From Sanderia malayensis (Eukaryota; Cnidaria; Scyphozoa; Semaeostomeae; Pelagiidae): 64,000 bases of DNA. This document shows positions 15,701-29,000 of this stretch, piece by piece. A model generated the notes under the pieces. That model had not been told where the DNA came from, searched no databases, and saw only the letters and a list, made by a program, of their open reading frames with translations. Both the position numbers and the translations under genes were made by a program. The stretch lies in contig RQOL01000531.1 in the NCBI GenBank assembly GCA_013076295.1, positions 4,588,001 through 4,652,000 of the forward strand, given 5' to 3'. The stretch's first letter is position 1; each line of letters starts with the position of its first letter.

Positions 15701-17230
15701 TATGAACTTAAATAATATTACTCTTAATCTTAGACTAGTCTATGCCTATGATATCCCCAAAAAATAGACACCCTAGTGTTTATGTCAAAAAAATTGTACA
15801 AAAATTTGATAGAAAAAGTGAAATAAAAGTAAGTCAGTGTTTGAAATGTCATTGCCTATAAAGCAGAACTTCTTAGAAATTTTCTTCCTGCATGAAGTAT
15901 CTTCATGAATTATCTGTGGATGGAAGAGGTCAAAGTTTAGAAATAAATTATTCTCATATAATTTACTAATCAGAATGCTAAAAAATGTTAATGGTATGAT
16001 AGTACAGTAATTTATCGAATTAAATATAGTTTTCTAACCTTGAATAATTCCACAAACTTCATTGCCACTCTTGTTTTCTCTTTGTTGAATTTTCCTTGAG
16101 AGAAAATTAAGTGCTAAAATTAATATCACAAGAATACTTAAATAATGTTTCTTAATAAAAAGACTGCTAATATGATCAGTTATTTTGGCGAAACAAGGCA
16201 AAGGGTTGGTGGAAAGGGTGGTCGGTTAATTTAGGCCAATCATTCGACTGAGGTAGGCCCAAAATACCGAAGCTTCCCTTCGGCTTAGAAAATCAGATAA
16301 ATGGGGCATTAATTACGACAAAACGACCTCCCTTGGTTGATATCAACAAAAAATAAAACGCAGAAAGAAAAAAGAAATGAAATACCTGCTTAAAACCTGG
16401 TTCACTGCATGCTATAAGATAATTAAGTTCTTCACTTTCAGAGTCGAGAAGAGAAAGAACTTTCTGTCTTCATCGGTGTGGTTCTTCTAACTCGCCCCAA
16501 TCCTCTTTTAAAACGCGACCCGCGGGCACACTCAAGATGACCCGCCCGCCCGCATATCTTGTTGCCAAATGCTTCAATGGGCAAATCTGCGTTGTTTCAC
16601 AAGCAATGGACAGACATGGGAAATATAATGATGCTATTGATTAATTATGTGAATAATTCAGTTGCATATAATCCATATGTAATATTACATACTAATGTAT
16701 GGATGTTCATAAATATTAATAGAATACCTGCTTATTTGAAAATAATTAATTGTTATGTATTGCTGTTCTTCTTAATACGTCAAGAATTTCTTTCGCGATG
16801 CTCACACCAAGATTAAATTTCTCAGTGGGTTAGAGGGGGGTTGCAGATTGGGGCAGATAGACATCAAAATGCGCGTTCAGGGTATCCAAATTGCTCAAAA
16901 CAAGTTAAAACGAACAAAGTCGTTAAAACTCAGCTGGAAAAGCCCGATTCAAAATGAACTTGTTAAGATATCTACAGTTAATCTTCGAGCCTAAATCAAA
17001 TCAGGACACGTTCAGACTAGCTGAACAAGCACTGAAAAAGTTAAACAGAGTTACCCGCATTCTATTTAACTCTAAACATTTTATTTATTAATCAAAACTT
17101 GCTAAAGAGAATTTGTTGAAATAAAATAATATACCCTTTATTCAACCATCATATAATTACTTTTGTGCCTTGATGGCAGCAATTGCTTTTAGAACATGTA
17201 GGGATGATGCGGGCGCCAAGTGAATCATTC
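12704..17230. other. Gene-poor region without recognised genes
   Basis: Mostly AT-rich sequence. A purine-rich stretch follows a strong pyrimidine/AG site near 13235, and GC-richer DNA with short frames lies at 13390-13560. These could belong to a transcript, but no protein family is recognised. 14300-14800 holds several loosely similar blocks (TGTTAG, TTAGTT, AGATGTAAG), like a decayed tandem repeat. A short perfect hairpin lies at 15533-15564. GC-rich sequence with GACCCGCCCGCC sits near 16520-16555. Confidence 0.4.
15533..15564. repeat. Perfect 13-bp stem hairpin
   Basis: TGGCTGTAGTAGC, a six-base loop TTATTG, then GCTACTACAGCCA. It lies between two GC-richer blocks of unknown origin and may be the core of a decayed foldback element. 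Confidence 0.6.
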
Positions 17231-20200
17231 TCAAGAAGCAGACGATATACAAAGAAGCTTACCCTTGGCCTGGCCTCCCTTCACTCTCAAGGCAAGCCAT
17301 TGTTCTTTGGTTCTTAACTCAATATCTTTGATGGAATCTTCGTTAAAACTGCCGCTGTAAGATCCTGCATAAACACATGTAAAGGAGAAGATGAGAGAGG
17401 AATGTGGTGGAAAGAAATACATAAGAAGAAGAAAACTCGGGGAGGAGGACCAACCTTCTCGAATTTCGGAATTGACAGGAAAAAAGCGTTACTTACCCAA
17501 CGATGAAGAACTGATTAGTGAGCTGCCTGTGTCTACCTCACCAGTGAAACCTGATCTGTATTTGTTTTCTGGTTGACAAGACAACAGTGTTATAGCAGAA
17601 TCCATGTCCACAAATGAAGGTAGGGCAATGATTTTCGCAATTGTCTCATTTGAAATGTGAAAAGAGTCATGCCCGATCCATTCTTTGAAGCATGTGAAGT
17701 CTAAGCGAAGTTGATGAGCGCCAAATAAACTGTAGATTTCGTAAAAAAAGATATATTAGACGCAAAAAGGAGGATAAAAAGAACCTATTGTTTTTCATAA
17801 AGCTTCTTGTTACTTTATAGAAGGTCAAGAGAGGATACTAAAGAAGTGATAGATGAAATGGAGTTAGACGTGAAAGATAAAAATAAATAAGAATAAATGC
17901 ATACCTGAACCTAATTCCATCTTGTAAAATATAATCCATAAGCGAAGTGACATAGACTGAGAAGCATTTGAGCAGAATCTCGTCAGCATCATCTCTTGAA
18001 ATATTTTTCACACTTTCAATCAACGGAACGAGAATTTGATGTGCCACTAACTTTACATAGAGATTCGTTTCTATAGGAAGACGAGCTATAAAAAAGGAAC
18101 AACATATACAACACCGACTTCATGGAATTGTTATCAGCAAGTGTATAAAGCATATGATAAAAACATGATGCATACTTTTGCCCCTTTTGCGCCATTGTTT
18201 TGCAGCTGGAAATTGGTGCCTCCAGCAAGCTTCTGATCGGCATCTAATCGCATCTACCAAGACGTCAATTTTGTTTGAATTAAAGTTCTAGAATAAAATA
18301 AATAGAAAAAAAACGAGTAAAAATGTTTTCCTTATAGCATTTTAAAATAAAGACCATTAAAATAATTATGGAGCATCGTTTCGATATCATCATAACAAAA
18401 TCTTTAAGTTGATTATGATTGAAAGTATGTCGGTTATATTTATTGCAAGATTGCTAACAATGAAGATAAAACATAGAAACTTCGATCAAACATTACATAG
18501 CTAGTTGTAATCTTAAAAAACAAAATGATAGCAAAGTTGCGAAAGGCTTTTTAACATACGATTGCATTCAACCATATGGTGATATTTTCCGAATATAATA
18601 GACTAGATGTTTGCCAGCAGGTAACAGATATGAAGATATGATAAATGAAGGCAATGAAGATTGTGATTTTATCACGATACAGCATTGACAAGATAATACG
18701 GCGTGCTTACTTTGATTTCGCCTATGTTTGATTGTATATCGTTCAATGCATGAATGATGGAAGCATCGATATTCTCAAGGGAATGTAGGCTCCTTGCTAG
18801 AGATGCCAGGTTCGGTATTATCAACCGAAGCTTGTCTTGCAATGCCGTGACGTCATCAGTCGATACCAAATGGAACTGCTGCCACGAAGCAGATGACACA
18901 AATTGTTGAGATTTGCTGTGCAGCCATTGGCTACTGTTTTGCAATGTCGCACTAAAAGCGATTAGACAGCTTAGTAGCAGCCATTTCTTATGACTGCTGG
19001 ATTCTTGTGTGGCTGAGATGCAGGCCAGTGTGTTTCTGGCCGTTATCAATTCAATCATGTCCTGTACTGCGTCTAAGGCTAGCAACATGGCGCCCATAGT
19101 TTCGCTGTGTCTTGGTGAAGCATCGTTGGATAACCTGCACTTATCTTTAATTGACTTAGCCTGTGCCATGCACATAGCTAAAATAGAAGTAAAAAGCAAT
19201 CAAATTGGAGACCTCCGGTTAATTATCATTTAATCTGATTGGTGAAAGAAATACGTTGAAAAATGGTTCTTTGCTTACAATAATCCCATCTTTGTAGTGC
19301 AAAGACAAGAGTTGAAATAGACGATATTTCCTTCACGCAAAGTAGAAATGAAGGATGGATTTCACCTAGGGGAAAATATGCATCGTTATCAATGTGAAGG
19401 CTCTATTGTTAGATATAGTTTTACTCAGCGGATAAAACACTCGTTAACTTAACAACAAAATACTCACTTACGTAAATGTTGGTGGTGTTAAAACAGAGGT
19501 AATAAAAAATTTTTCGAGTTTGGTGATTACTCCTTGTTGCCAAAGATTTTCATGAAAAACACTTGATTAATTAATCAGATTTTAATTGTATAAGCAGGCG
19601 GCAAAAACAATGAATGTTATAATGATCTCAACTTTATTGCACGAGGTGTTAGCAGCATAGTAAAAGTAAATTGGACGGGTTGGAGGTGTTACCAGCAAAT
19701 TAAAAGTAAATTATTGCCAAGACAGAAGCATGGATGAAACGCATTCTCGAAACAGCTAAAAATTTTATAAATATAACGCCTCCATTGTGTCCAAAAGTGA
19801 GCAATTGAGTAAGTGGGCTAGATGCGTTGTGAAATGCATTCAATATTTATGAAAGTAAATCATCTTGACGGTGGCGTGTGTTGAATTGCGTTAATATTTT
19901 ACATGTTTCCTTCGCTAGTAGCAGATGTTTTTGGCGTATATCTCAGTCAAAGCTCCAAAAAATGAACAATAGCCCCAGGGTATACTTAACGTGCAAGAAT
20001 AACCAGTTTGTGCACTGATAAGCTCCACAAAATCAATTGCCAAGAAAATTTAATCTGGGTTGCAATTCATTAAGATGAGAATCAGACATGTTATCGCAAC
20101 AAGAAAGTTTCTGCTGGATATCCATTCAATACAAAGCTGTCTAAAAGCTATAGTATGCAGTTAATTAATAAAGTTATTTGCTTAGCCATAGTCAATGAAA

Positions 20201-22174
20201 TAAACAATTAGTGTGTTTATTCTATAGACTGTGGTTTAACCTTGGTGGTGTTTGAAATACATTCATTATACAACTTCAATGTGCTGATATTTGGGCTCAG
20301 AGTCCTTTTAAAGCTGAAAGTTTAATCGAAAATTAGGGCTCATTTAAGAATTTATGGTACTCTCATTCATATTTTCTAAAAAAAACCACCTGTCTTGCTT
20401 GGCGTTTTGCAAATCTTTGTTCATCAAGTCTAAAAAAGGCGCTTCACTTGATATCAAGGGTTGTAAGATTTTAATTGGGGCATTCTCCAAAGCCCCTAAT
20501 TTAACATTTTTGAAAAGTGATAAAAACTATGTAAATGAACGATTGCACTTGCATCCCCTGGATGTTTCCTAAGCAAAATTTCATTGGAATATTGTAATAC
20601 CTCTTACCAGAGTCTGCTTTCAACTTCTTCACATGCAAAAATGATGCAGTTTCAGCCATTCTCTCCATGTTCATGCAAAGAAATGGTATATCCCACTTGT
20701 CAGTTGATAACTCTAGATTCGTGCTTCCATATAACAAATCCTTTATAAACACTTCAGCAACATGCTTCCAAAATGACTCCAAATAATCATTTACTATTTT
20801 GCTTTGCATGTTGGTATCTTGTGAGCTGTCCCAGTGGACTTTTTTCACTACTTCTGGCAATTGTTTTATTGATAAAGGTGTTAATTCTTTAGTCCTTTCA
20901 ATTGGCTCACTTCTCATGAATAGTTTGTGACTGTTGTTAGTATTGTTGCTTATTTTTGATGCATTCCATTGAAATTGAAACCAATTGTCTATCATTTCTG
21001 TTAATAGTTGCACCTCTTGGCTTCCGCTGAGCAATAGATCTTGAAAAAATATGTTCCTAGTTCGTTTTGATGTTTTTATTTTCTTCATAGACATTATCCT
21101 TTTAATAGTAGCCACAGCATCATCTCCAAGCTCATTTCTTGACCCATTGCGCTGTGTCAAGGATGACACTGAACCATTATCCTCTATCGAAATCAAATTG
21201 ACCAAGACAGATGTTAAAATGTTTTTCGAAACTCTTCTGGCTCTTTCAACTGTGACTTTTTCCAGATAATCTGACAAAGACACTGACATTACCATATCCT
21301 GAAGGCTACCCATCCTGTGAGGAAGTTCTGGTGGCTTCAAATAAAGAAATGGAGACTTGATCCTCAGACCACCCTTCTTACTAACCAGCCCAGTTGTATG
21401 GTCCCTCCAATGCATACACCATTGATTCATCCACAATAATATATCAAAGGCAAGTTTATCAAACCTTGACACAAGCTGTGAGAGATGTTTGAGATTAACT
21501 CTTTCCCGAGTTTCTGTTTTGAGTAAAACTGCACAATCAAAACCATGTAAAGTCCTTGCTCCCTCATCTAGAATTCTGCATATGCAAACCATGATCTCAT
21601 TGTGAGAACAATAAAGAAACCTGAAAAGCCCAGATATATTGATGGCCCTTGAGTGTGAAAGATGGGGCATTTCTGATTTCAAAAATGACTTCAATTTGAC
21701 CTCTAAAAATCGGATAACTTTCACATCTGCTTTATATCGTTCAAGAACATTTAATAGTTTGGAAAAATCCCAAAGATTTCGCGATACGGATTGTCGAGTA
21801 TCAAGACACTGCTCTACAAGACTCTCTACCTCGACTTTCAGCTTTTTTGTCACCAAAATCACATTCATATAATCCTTAAGCAGTAGAAAATATCGCCGAC
21901 TCTTGGAATATTGAGTACTTATACTGCTCTGTTTACATGCAACAGAAATTGGAGCTCGATGCTCGAAGCCGTAGCTTGCCGAATAGTTGACAAATGAACA
22001 GATGTTTTCATATCGACGAGACTTTGTGTTTGTAAGTAGAATAAATCGTTGGTTTGACTTGCTGGCATGGTCCCCAACGTTCGTTGAACTCAGATTTAAG
22101 CAATGTTGTTGGGCATCTGAAGCTCCAGAGAGCTGTTGGTGAAGAAAGGTTTTTTCTTGAGCAAACTCTGTCAT
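17231..22174 (-). CDS. CCDC142: CCDC142-like protein
   Basis: Seven minus-strand exons with consistent phase: 22174-20608, 19365-19279, 19177-18711, 18287-18176, 18085-17905, 17729-17497 and 17364-17231. They encode about 926 residues. The first exon is large (522 codons) and mostly helical, with no signal peptide or membrane segment. Blocks that suggest CCDC142 are SVSLSDYLEKVTVERARRV, WRHQFPAAKQWRKRGKTRLP, VAHQILVPLIESV, FGAHQLRLDFTCFKEWI and the tail TKEQWLALRVKGG. Function of the family is unknown. The last exon may instead splice at AAG|GTAAGC, which would end the protein a few residues earlier. The start at 22174 is the first in-frame Met of the big exon. The family call is from memory of weakly conserved motifs; the gene itself is well supported by phase-perfect exons. 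Confidence 0.62.
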
Positions 22175-23065
22175 GCTCTAACTCACTCCATGTGTGGTCT
22201 ACCTGGCTAGGCCTTTCCGTCTCCAACAACAGCATTCTCCGTTCCCTTTCGAAAAGACGTAATCACGCCATTGTCATATTGAAAACAAAAATAAACTTGC
22301 GAAAAAGACAATGAATGTACTCACTCGCGTGGCAGCTGGGATTTTTTCGCCTTATTTGAATGTTTACACCTCGCTATTTCTCCTTGTTTTACTTTCGGAA
22401 TAATTCTGCGATGTCACCATAACCACCTGCAAATAACGCCATACATCAAGTACTTTACTTGTCTCTAACATGGCTTTTTTTCAAAATTTTTATGTCCCTC
22501 CGTCAAGTGTTTTTGAAAGTTGCTGCTGACGATTTTTATATCTGCTGTTAAACAGTTCCATACAAGAACTCTTTAACATAACGTATATACAATCACTTTC
22601 TGCATTCATTTCGTAGTCTGTAAATTTGCTTACCTTGGCTTCAAACGTGTTTAGTCTGTGGCCCTGGGTGCCCCTCTCCTCCTTTCGATAGTTTCTGCAG
22701 GTTTTAGTGTCTGCTAGGAAGGTGAGTTTATTCTGGGGCCAATTTAATTGCACGTTGAAAATTGTACGTATCACAGTATGGAATAAAATGTAAAATAACC
22801 ACAGAAATGAAAAATCTACCTGGAAATATATGACCTATAAATTTTATTAGAAAAATATATCTATAGCCCTAATTCCCTGAAATACTGTTAGGTGAGTACG
22901 TATTATATACAGTTATGAATTATTAATCTCGTAGAAAATTTTCTCTACATAAATATGCGCAGAAAAATAAACGATGCATTTAAGATAAATCTGAGAGGTT
23001 TATTAATAATTACAAAAGCTTTGAGCTGGGTGGTACCTTAATTTCAAAAATATCCCGGAAAATCC
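22175..23065. other. Intergenic between CCDC142-like and LRRC74-like genes
   Basis: AT-rich. One 94-codon minus-strand frame (22774-22490) has no recognisable motif and no clear splice context. I do not call it a gene. Confidence 0.4.
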
Positions 23066-26000
23066 TCAATCTTCAAATCCTTTCAAAGTTGGCAGCATTA
23101 TGCTTTCCTTTTCTCGCTGCTCAGTTCTGATAGCAACCTTTCTCTGAAAGCGTCTTTCCTTCATCACAGCTTCTCTTCCATACAAAATTTCACTAAGCGA
23201 GGTCAATAATAAAGGTTAACCGGCTGTCATGATAAAAAACAAAGCGACACACAGTTACAATTGAGGAAAATAAGAAACAAAACATCTGTCTCACCTGTAT
23301 TCGATGGTATTACTATTATCGATATCGATACTTTCAATCAGGGCATCAAGTTGTTTCTGTAAATAAAATTTTGACATTACATTCTAACTGTAAACACCGT
23401 TCAGTCAGGCCCGTCGAGAGCCAGCCGGGGCCATAAACAAATAAGCGGGCCCTGGGGCTATAAACAAATTTTTAAAGTTTTAAATTTGCACAAAGTTTTA
23501 AATTTGCTTTGCGTTAGCAAAGCCTTTCGCGGGCCCTTCTTGAGGCCCGGGCCCCGGGAATTTACCCCGGTTACCCCCCTCCCCCTCTCGACGGTACTGT
23601 CAGTGACATCCTATTTAGAGATTAGCGGTAAATGGAAGATGAAAGTCAGAAGAAAAAAAACTGTTCTTACTTCGCTCATTGTAATTCCAGTCTCTTTGAG
23701 ACCTGTTTTAAACTCATCGCGACTTATATCTCCACTTTGGTCTTTGTCAAATTGAAAGAACAGGTCCTTAAGTCTCAGTCTGTTGTCTTGAATAAATTGA
23801 ATCAAAATTTCCATGCCTGTGGGTGGCGGCTGAAATAAAAATCATTCAGCATTGCACGTAAAATGAACTGGTAGGTCATATAATAGCATTATAGCAGAGC
23901 CTTTTTGTCCATTTGAGATAAAAGGACCAATTGAACAGTGCGACAACTGAACAATGTAGACGCCGAATATTGGAGCGGCCATTAAACGAAGAGAAGAAAG
24001 CATCTGAAGGAAATGAAGCATGTATGAATAAGATATAAATGAATTTGGGATTACCATTTCCGCAGTATGACCCGTTCTTCCTCCAGTCATGATTACGATG
24101 TCCCTTATTTCTTGGAGTTGGATTATTTCTTCGTGCACTTTGGGTGAAACTGTAATGTCCTTTACAGATACAAAAGCAAATCATTAAAACGTTACTTTTG
24201 AAAAACTAAATATACAGGACAAATAGAACAAGAAGAAATTTCACACCTCCAAGCCAAGGAATTTGACGCTCAAATTCTTTTTTGCTGCATTTAAGATTGC
24301 CTCCACTCCCTCATCTCCAATTGGATTCTGGCCGATCTGAATAAGAAAAAAACAGTTAAAAATAATATGATATTATTGACGTAAAAGCAATGTGACAATA
24401 TTGACGTAAAAGTAATGTGACATTACACTCTTTTCTTTTTATAAGAATACTAAATTTTTTGCTGAGCCTCATTATTCTTAATTTTTTTATATTTGAGCCT
24501 CTGAATATTCTTAAATTATTCTTAGCGCGGCAGAAAATACGGATATGGCAATACACTGCTATTATTATCATCAATGCCAAAAACGCATAACTATTACAAT
24601 GGCTAACAGAACAAGTCCTTATTTCCTGTAGCACAGATTTTATCGACACTTTCATCGAAATTTGGATGAGTGTATTTAAAACCATTGCCTATGAAAAGCA
24701 CACCAATTCAAAAATAAAAAACGCCTGCTAAAAATAATAGTTTCGCAAGATCGTGAGCCTGACAATATTCTTAAAATTTTCTTAAATTTCACGAATTTTG
24801 AGCCTCATTATTCTTAGAAAGTGTATTCTTATAAAAAAGAGTGTATTGTCATAAAAATCGTAGCCATATCTGCGTAAAACAAAGAATACAAGAGTTAAGG
24901 GTGACATATTTTGGGAGTTCACCTTCAAGATCTCCAGACTGGTATTAATAGCAATTGCAGACGAAAGCCGCACAGCTCCCTTTGGATTTATTCTGTTATT
25001 GCTGAAAAACGAAGAAAAATAACGTCATATCCTTGTTAAGCTCATTTATTGCTGTCGCTGGTCACTTGGTACAGGCTACTGCCTTGTATAGCGACCAAGC
25101 GACCATGTTGACCAGCGGAAACAGAGAATTGTGCAGAGGATCTATAACATGTGACGTCATATACCAAAACCCGTTCGAGGCATCCGATTGGTTGCTTTTG
25201 ATTGTGACGTCAAATTAATACAAAACGCGAACGCTGAAGAAAGCCAAACAAATTTTCTTCATGATAGAGAAAGGTTGTATTTTATTGTGTGATATTGAAA
25301 TGGGTTGTTTTTGTTCAAAAATCAATCAAATCGGACCGGTGTGTTCAAATGGAGAGGTGAGACACGATGGTCACGGCGTACACAGTCGTCGATTTTGCTG
25401 GTGTTCCAGTAAAAAGGTTGCCCCAGTGTGCAGCGGTTCGCAACCAACAGCAAATGTCAACAGTAGTCTATTCTGTGTGGATGGAGTAGCATCTGTGGGC
25501 AAGATTGCGGACAAGCTTGATAGCACCAGTAACCTGGACAATCAAGCTAGCTCGAATCGTAGTCTGTTGAAAAGGAACAAGTCTACTTGTGATAGGCTTG
25601 CAATGTTCCAAGCACAAAAGAAACCACTGCCCGAGATTGGAGCGCAGTCACGAGGCGACGGCGACAGCCAGCCTGGTTGCAGTGGAATTAATGAAGGGCG
25701 TGCATCATCGATAGCATTCGCTGTTGATATCAATGGTATGACAATAGCAAATGGTAGCATGAGAAATACTGTTCTCAAGCCAATCGCATTGAGGCAAATG
25801 CCTGAAATTGCAAGGTAAGGTAGACAAAATGCATCTTATTGACCATATATAGGAAGGAATAAAAGATGTCTTATGAGAATTAAAGCTTGAATAAAGATAT
25901 GAACATGTTGATTGCAGGTTTAAAATAGCAGCGGATGGCAGACAAAGTCCTGCCTTGATAAAAACAAGTGCGCCGCAAAAGCTCAGCAAGGAAATGCTGG

Positions 26001-29000
26001 AAAGAATGGAAGTCGAAAGACAACGAGAGATCGAGTTGAGAAACAGATCAAAAATGATAGAAGCAGAGGCAAGGAGGCAGCAGTTGATGGAAGAGAAAGA
26101 ACAGCAACTGCGCAAGGCTGAAAGAAGACGATTAAGAGCAAAGGAGAAATTGACGATGCAAACACAGCAGTTGGAAGATGCAGCTCAAAATAAGATGAGA
26201 AAAGTTGAGGAGAGGAAAGAGGAGATGAGACAGATAGCACAGCAAAAGAAAGAACTTGTTAATAAACGCCATGAACAAGTCAAACAGAACATTGCGAATC
26301 AGCAACGAGAAGTCGTCTCTGCAGCTGAGGCTAAAATGAGACGCGTCGAGGAAAGGCGGGAGGAACTAAGGATGAGACAACAGCAAAGAAAAGAGCTTTG
26401 CCAACAGAAGCAAGAGAGTGCCGTGCAAAGCGCCTCCAGCCAGAATACAGAAGTCTCCTCCGCAGCAAGGGAAAAGATGGAAAGTAGAATGCGTCAAGTG
26501 GAAGAACGCAAAGCTGCTCTTCGCCGAAGAGCTGAAGAGAGGAAAGAAATGTTGAGAAATAGGCGTCTTCGTGCAAGCCTCAAATCGCGACTGGCAAAAA
26601 TGGATGATCCAGAATGGATTGCCAAGCATCAAAAAGAAATTGATGACAGCGAAAGCCAGGTAAGTAAACGCGAGTACCGAATTCACTTTACAACAACAAC
26701 AACAACAATAATAAGTTCATCGAGTTTGACCACAGGTTGTCCTAATAATAAATGTCATTTTTCTTAGGCTCGTGAGGAAGATGCCCGTGATTCACTTCAA
26801 GGAATCGAAACAGCTCACAGTGATAGCGATTCAAATAATTATGACTTTAACGATGGAAACAGAAGTGATGATTCTGATGAATCCTTTTGGGCGACAGCCT
26901 AAAATATGCCAGAACCATTGCAATTGTAACGATGTTATAGCACAAACTAAGTCTGAAGTTATATATCAGACAAACTGGTAGTTATAATTACTATTTTTAT
27001 ACAAAATTTGTTGCATAAACAATTTAATTTTGTTTACACAACAAATGTTATAAAAAAAAATTTGTTTATACAACATTTGTTGGCCTTTGTATCAAGAGAC
27101 CTCTTGTAAAAACACGAGATAAACTCGGATGCTTCTAATACAAGACGAAAAAGTGTCGAAGGTTGTACAATTGTAGTAAAATGAAAGTAGAATTAAACAC
27201 TTACCTTATATCAAGTTCTTTCAATGTATCATTCTTCTTTAAATGCCTCATGAAAGCAAGAGCTCCAATGAAGGCAAGACCATTCCAAGCCAAATTCAAA
27301 CGACGAAGAGAATCGTTTGTCTGAAGTACAACGAAATATAAACAGCATTTTAGTATACAAAATATCCCAAAACTTGTGGGGGAGAGATGGAGTACACTTG
27401 ATTAAAGTCGTAGTGAAGTTAAAGAAAACCTACTTTCATCGAAGCAGCCATGGAAACCGCACCTTTATTTCGAATACCATTCCAAGAAAGATCCAATGTT
27501 CTCAGGCCATAATTTAAGCCCTAGATTTAAAAGATCACTTGTCGTGAGTGATGAAACTGGCTTGGCTAAAGAGCTGGACAAGTTGAAAAGAGTTTATGAC
27601 AGCAACCGTAAACAGGTTGATGTTAGCAGCGTTGAACAATGTGTTGATGAAATGCCAAAGAGACTACTGACCAGCCCAGCACCTAGGAATAGTCCACCAG
27701 ATTCTCCAATATCATTATAGCTCAAGTCCAGCTCCAACAACGTTCGATTCTCTTTAAAGACTTCCGCAAAAACTTTAGCAGCTCTGTCTGTCAGATGGTT
27801 GCCTGGAAATAGCAAAGGGAATCAACTAGAAAAAACGAAAATCAAGGAGTAGTTGAAACTAGGAACCAACGTTTCAGCCCCAAATAATATGCATTTAGCA
27901 CATAGCAAAAAGATACTTAAGCTCTTAAAACCTAAGCACTACCAAGAGTATTACACACTTTAGGATTTTACACCATATTGAGCAAAGATAATTAAAAGGG
28001 CTTTGAAAAATCATGCTGGTAAAATATGGAAGATTTTTGGGATAAAAAACAAGTTTACTACCACGCAATATGAGCCTTTTCAACGATGTGTTTGAAAGTA
28101 GAACTTTCGCTAAAGAGATTCCGCCATCTGCACGTAATGAATTCTCAGACAAGTCCTAAATTAAGGAAAATAGTTGTGAGTGATGCACTTTGAGAAACAC
28201 GTCAGTTATTATCAGTCATTCACTGGTCACCCACACCCATTTGTGTCAGTCTTTAATTTGCAAGAGTGAAAAAATCGAAACTGTACCAGGTCAGTAATGT
28301 AGAAGTTCTCGTAAAGCATCAAAGATATGAAAAATGAGCCATCAGATTGGATGTCGTTGTCAGTTAAGTCCAATACTTCTACGCAAGTGTTTTTCTGTGA
28401 AATAAAAACAAACAAAATGTCAATAAACGCATAATAAACATAAAGATGAACAGTTTTCAAGGCTGGTTATTATAAAGTGTAATCATGATGAAACCAGTCT
28501 CAAAGAAAGCCAGAAATACTTCTTCGAAACGAGGCTCGTGATATCTCGTCTTAAAAATAAGTTGTACTAAAAGCAGCAAAGCAGCAAAGACGAAGATCAA
28601 ATATTAACTTCGATACAGTAAGACAGGACGTAAGGACATAAACACGTTATACAAAGATTTAAATAACATGAATGAAATAGTTAAGCACTCGTGCATACCA
28701 TCAAAGCGTTTACCAATGGCTTGGTTCCATAAGAGCCAAGACCATGGTGTCTCATAATAAGCTCTTTCATTCCAAGTCTTTTATAAATGTATGTCACAGG
28801 TATTACATCTGTTTGAGAAATTTCATTATTTTTGCTTGCTCTTTCAAGTTATTATAAGAATTTGACAGGTTTGTTGTCATCCGAAAGGACTTAACGTTGG
28901 TCTCTATAATTTTTCTTCATTTTCAACAGTTCATAAATTGTGAGGTGAGCCGTTCTAAACCCTTGGGCCTCCTTTGAAAAATGAAACTTGCATGGAAACC

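Noticed and set aside
21051..21872. Plus-strand ORFs within 20608-22174
   Set aside because: They are antisense shadows of the large first exon of the CCDC142-like gene.
22490..22774. 94-codon minus-strand ORF as a gene or extra exon
   Set aside because: No known motif, no convincing splice sites and no link in phase to either neighbouring gene.
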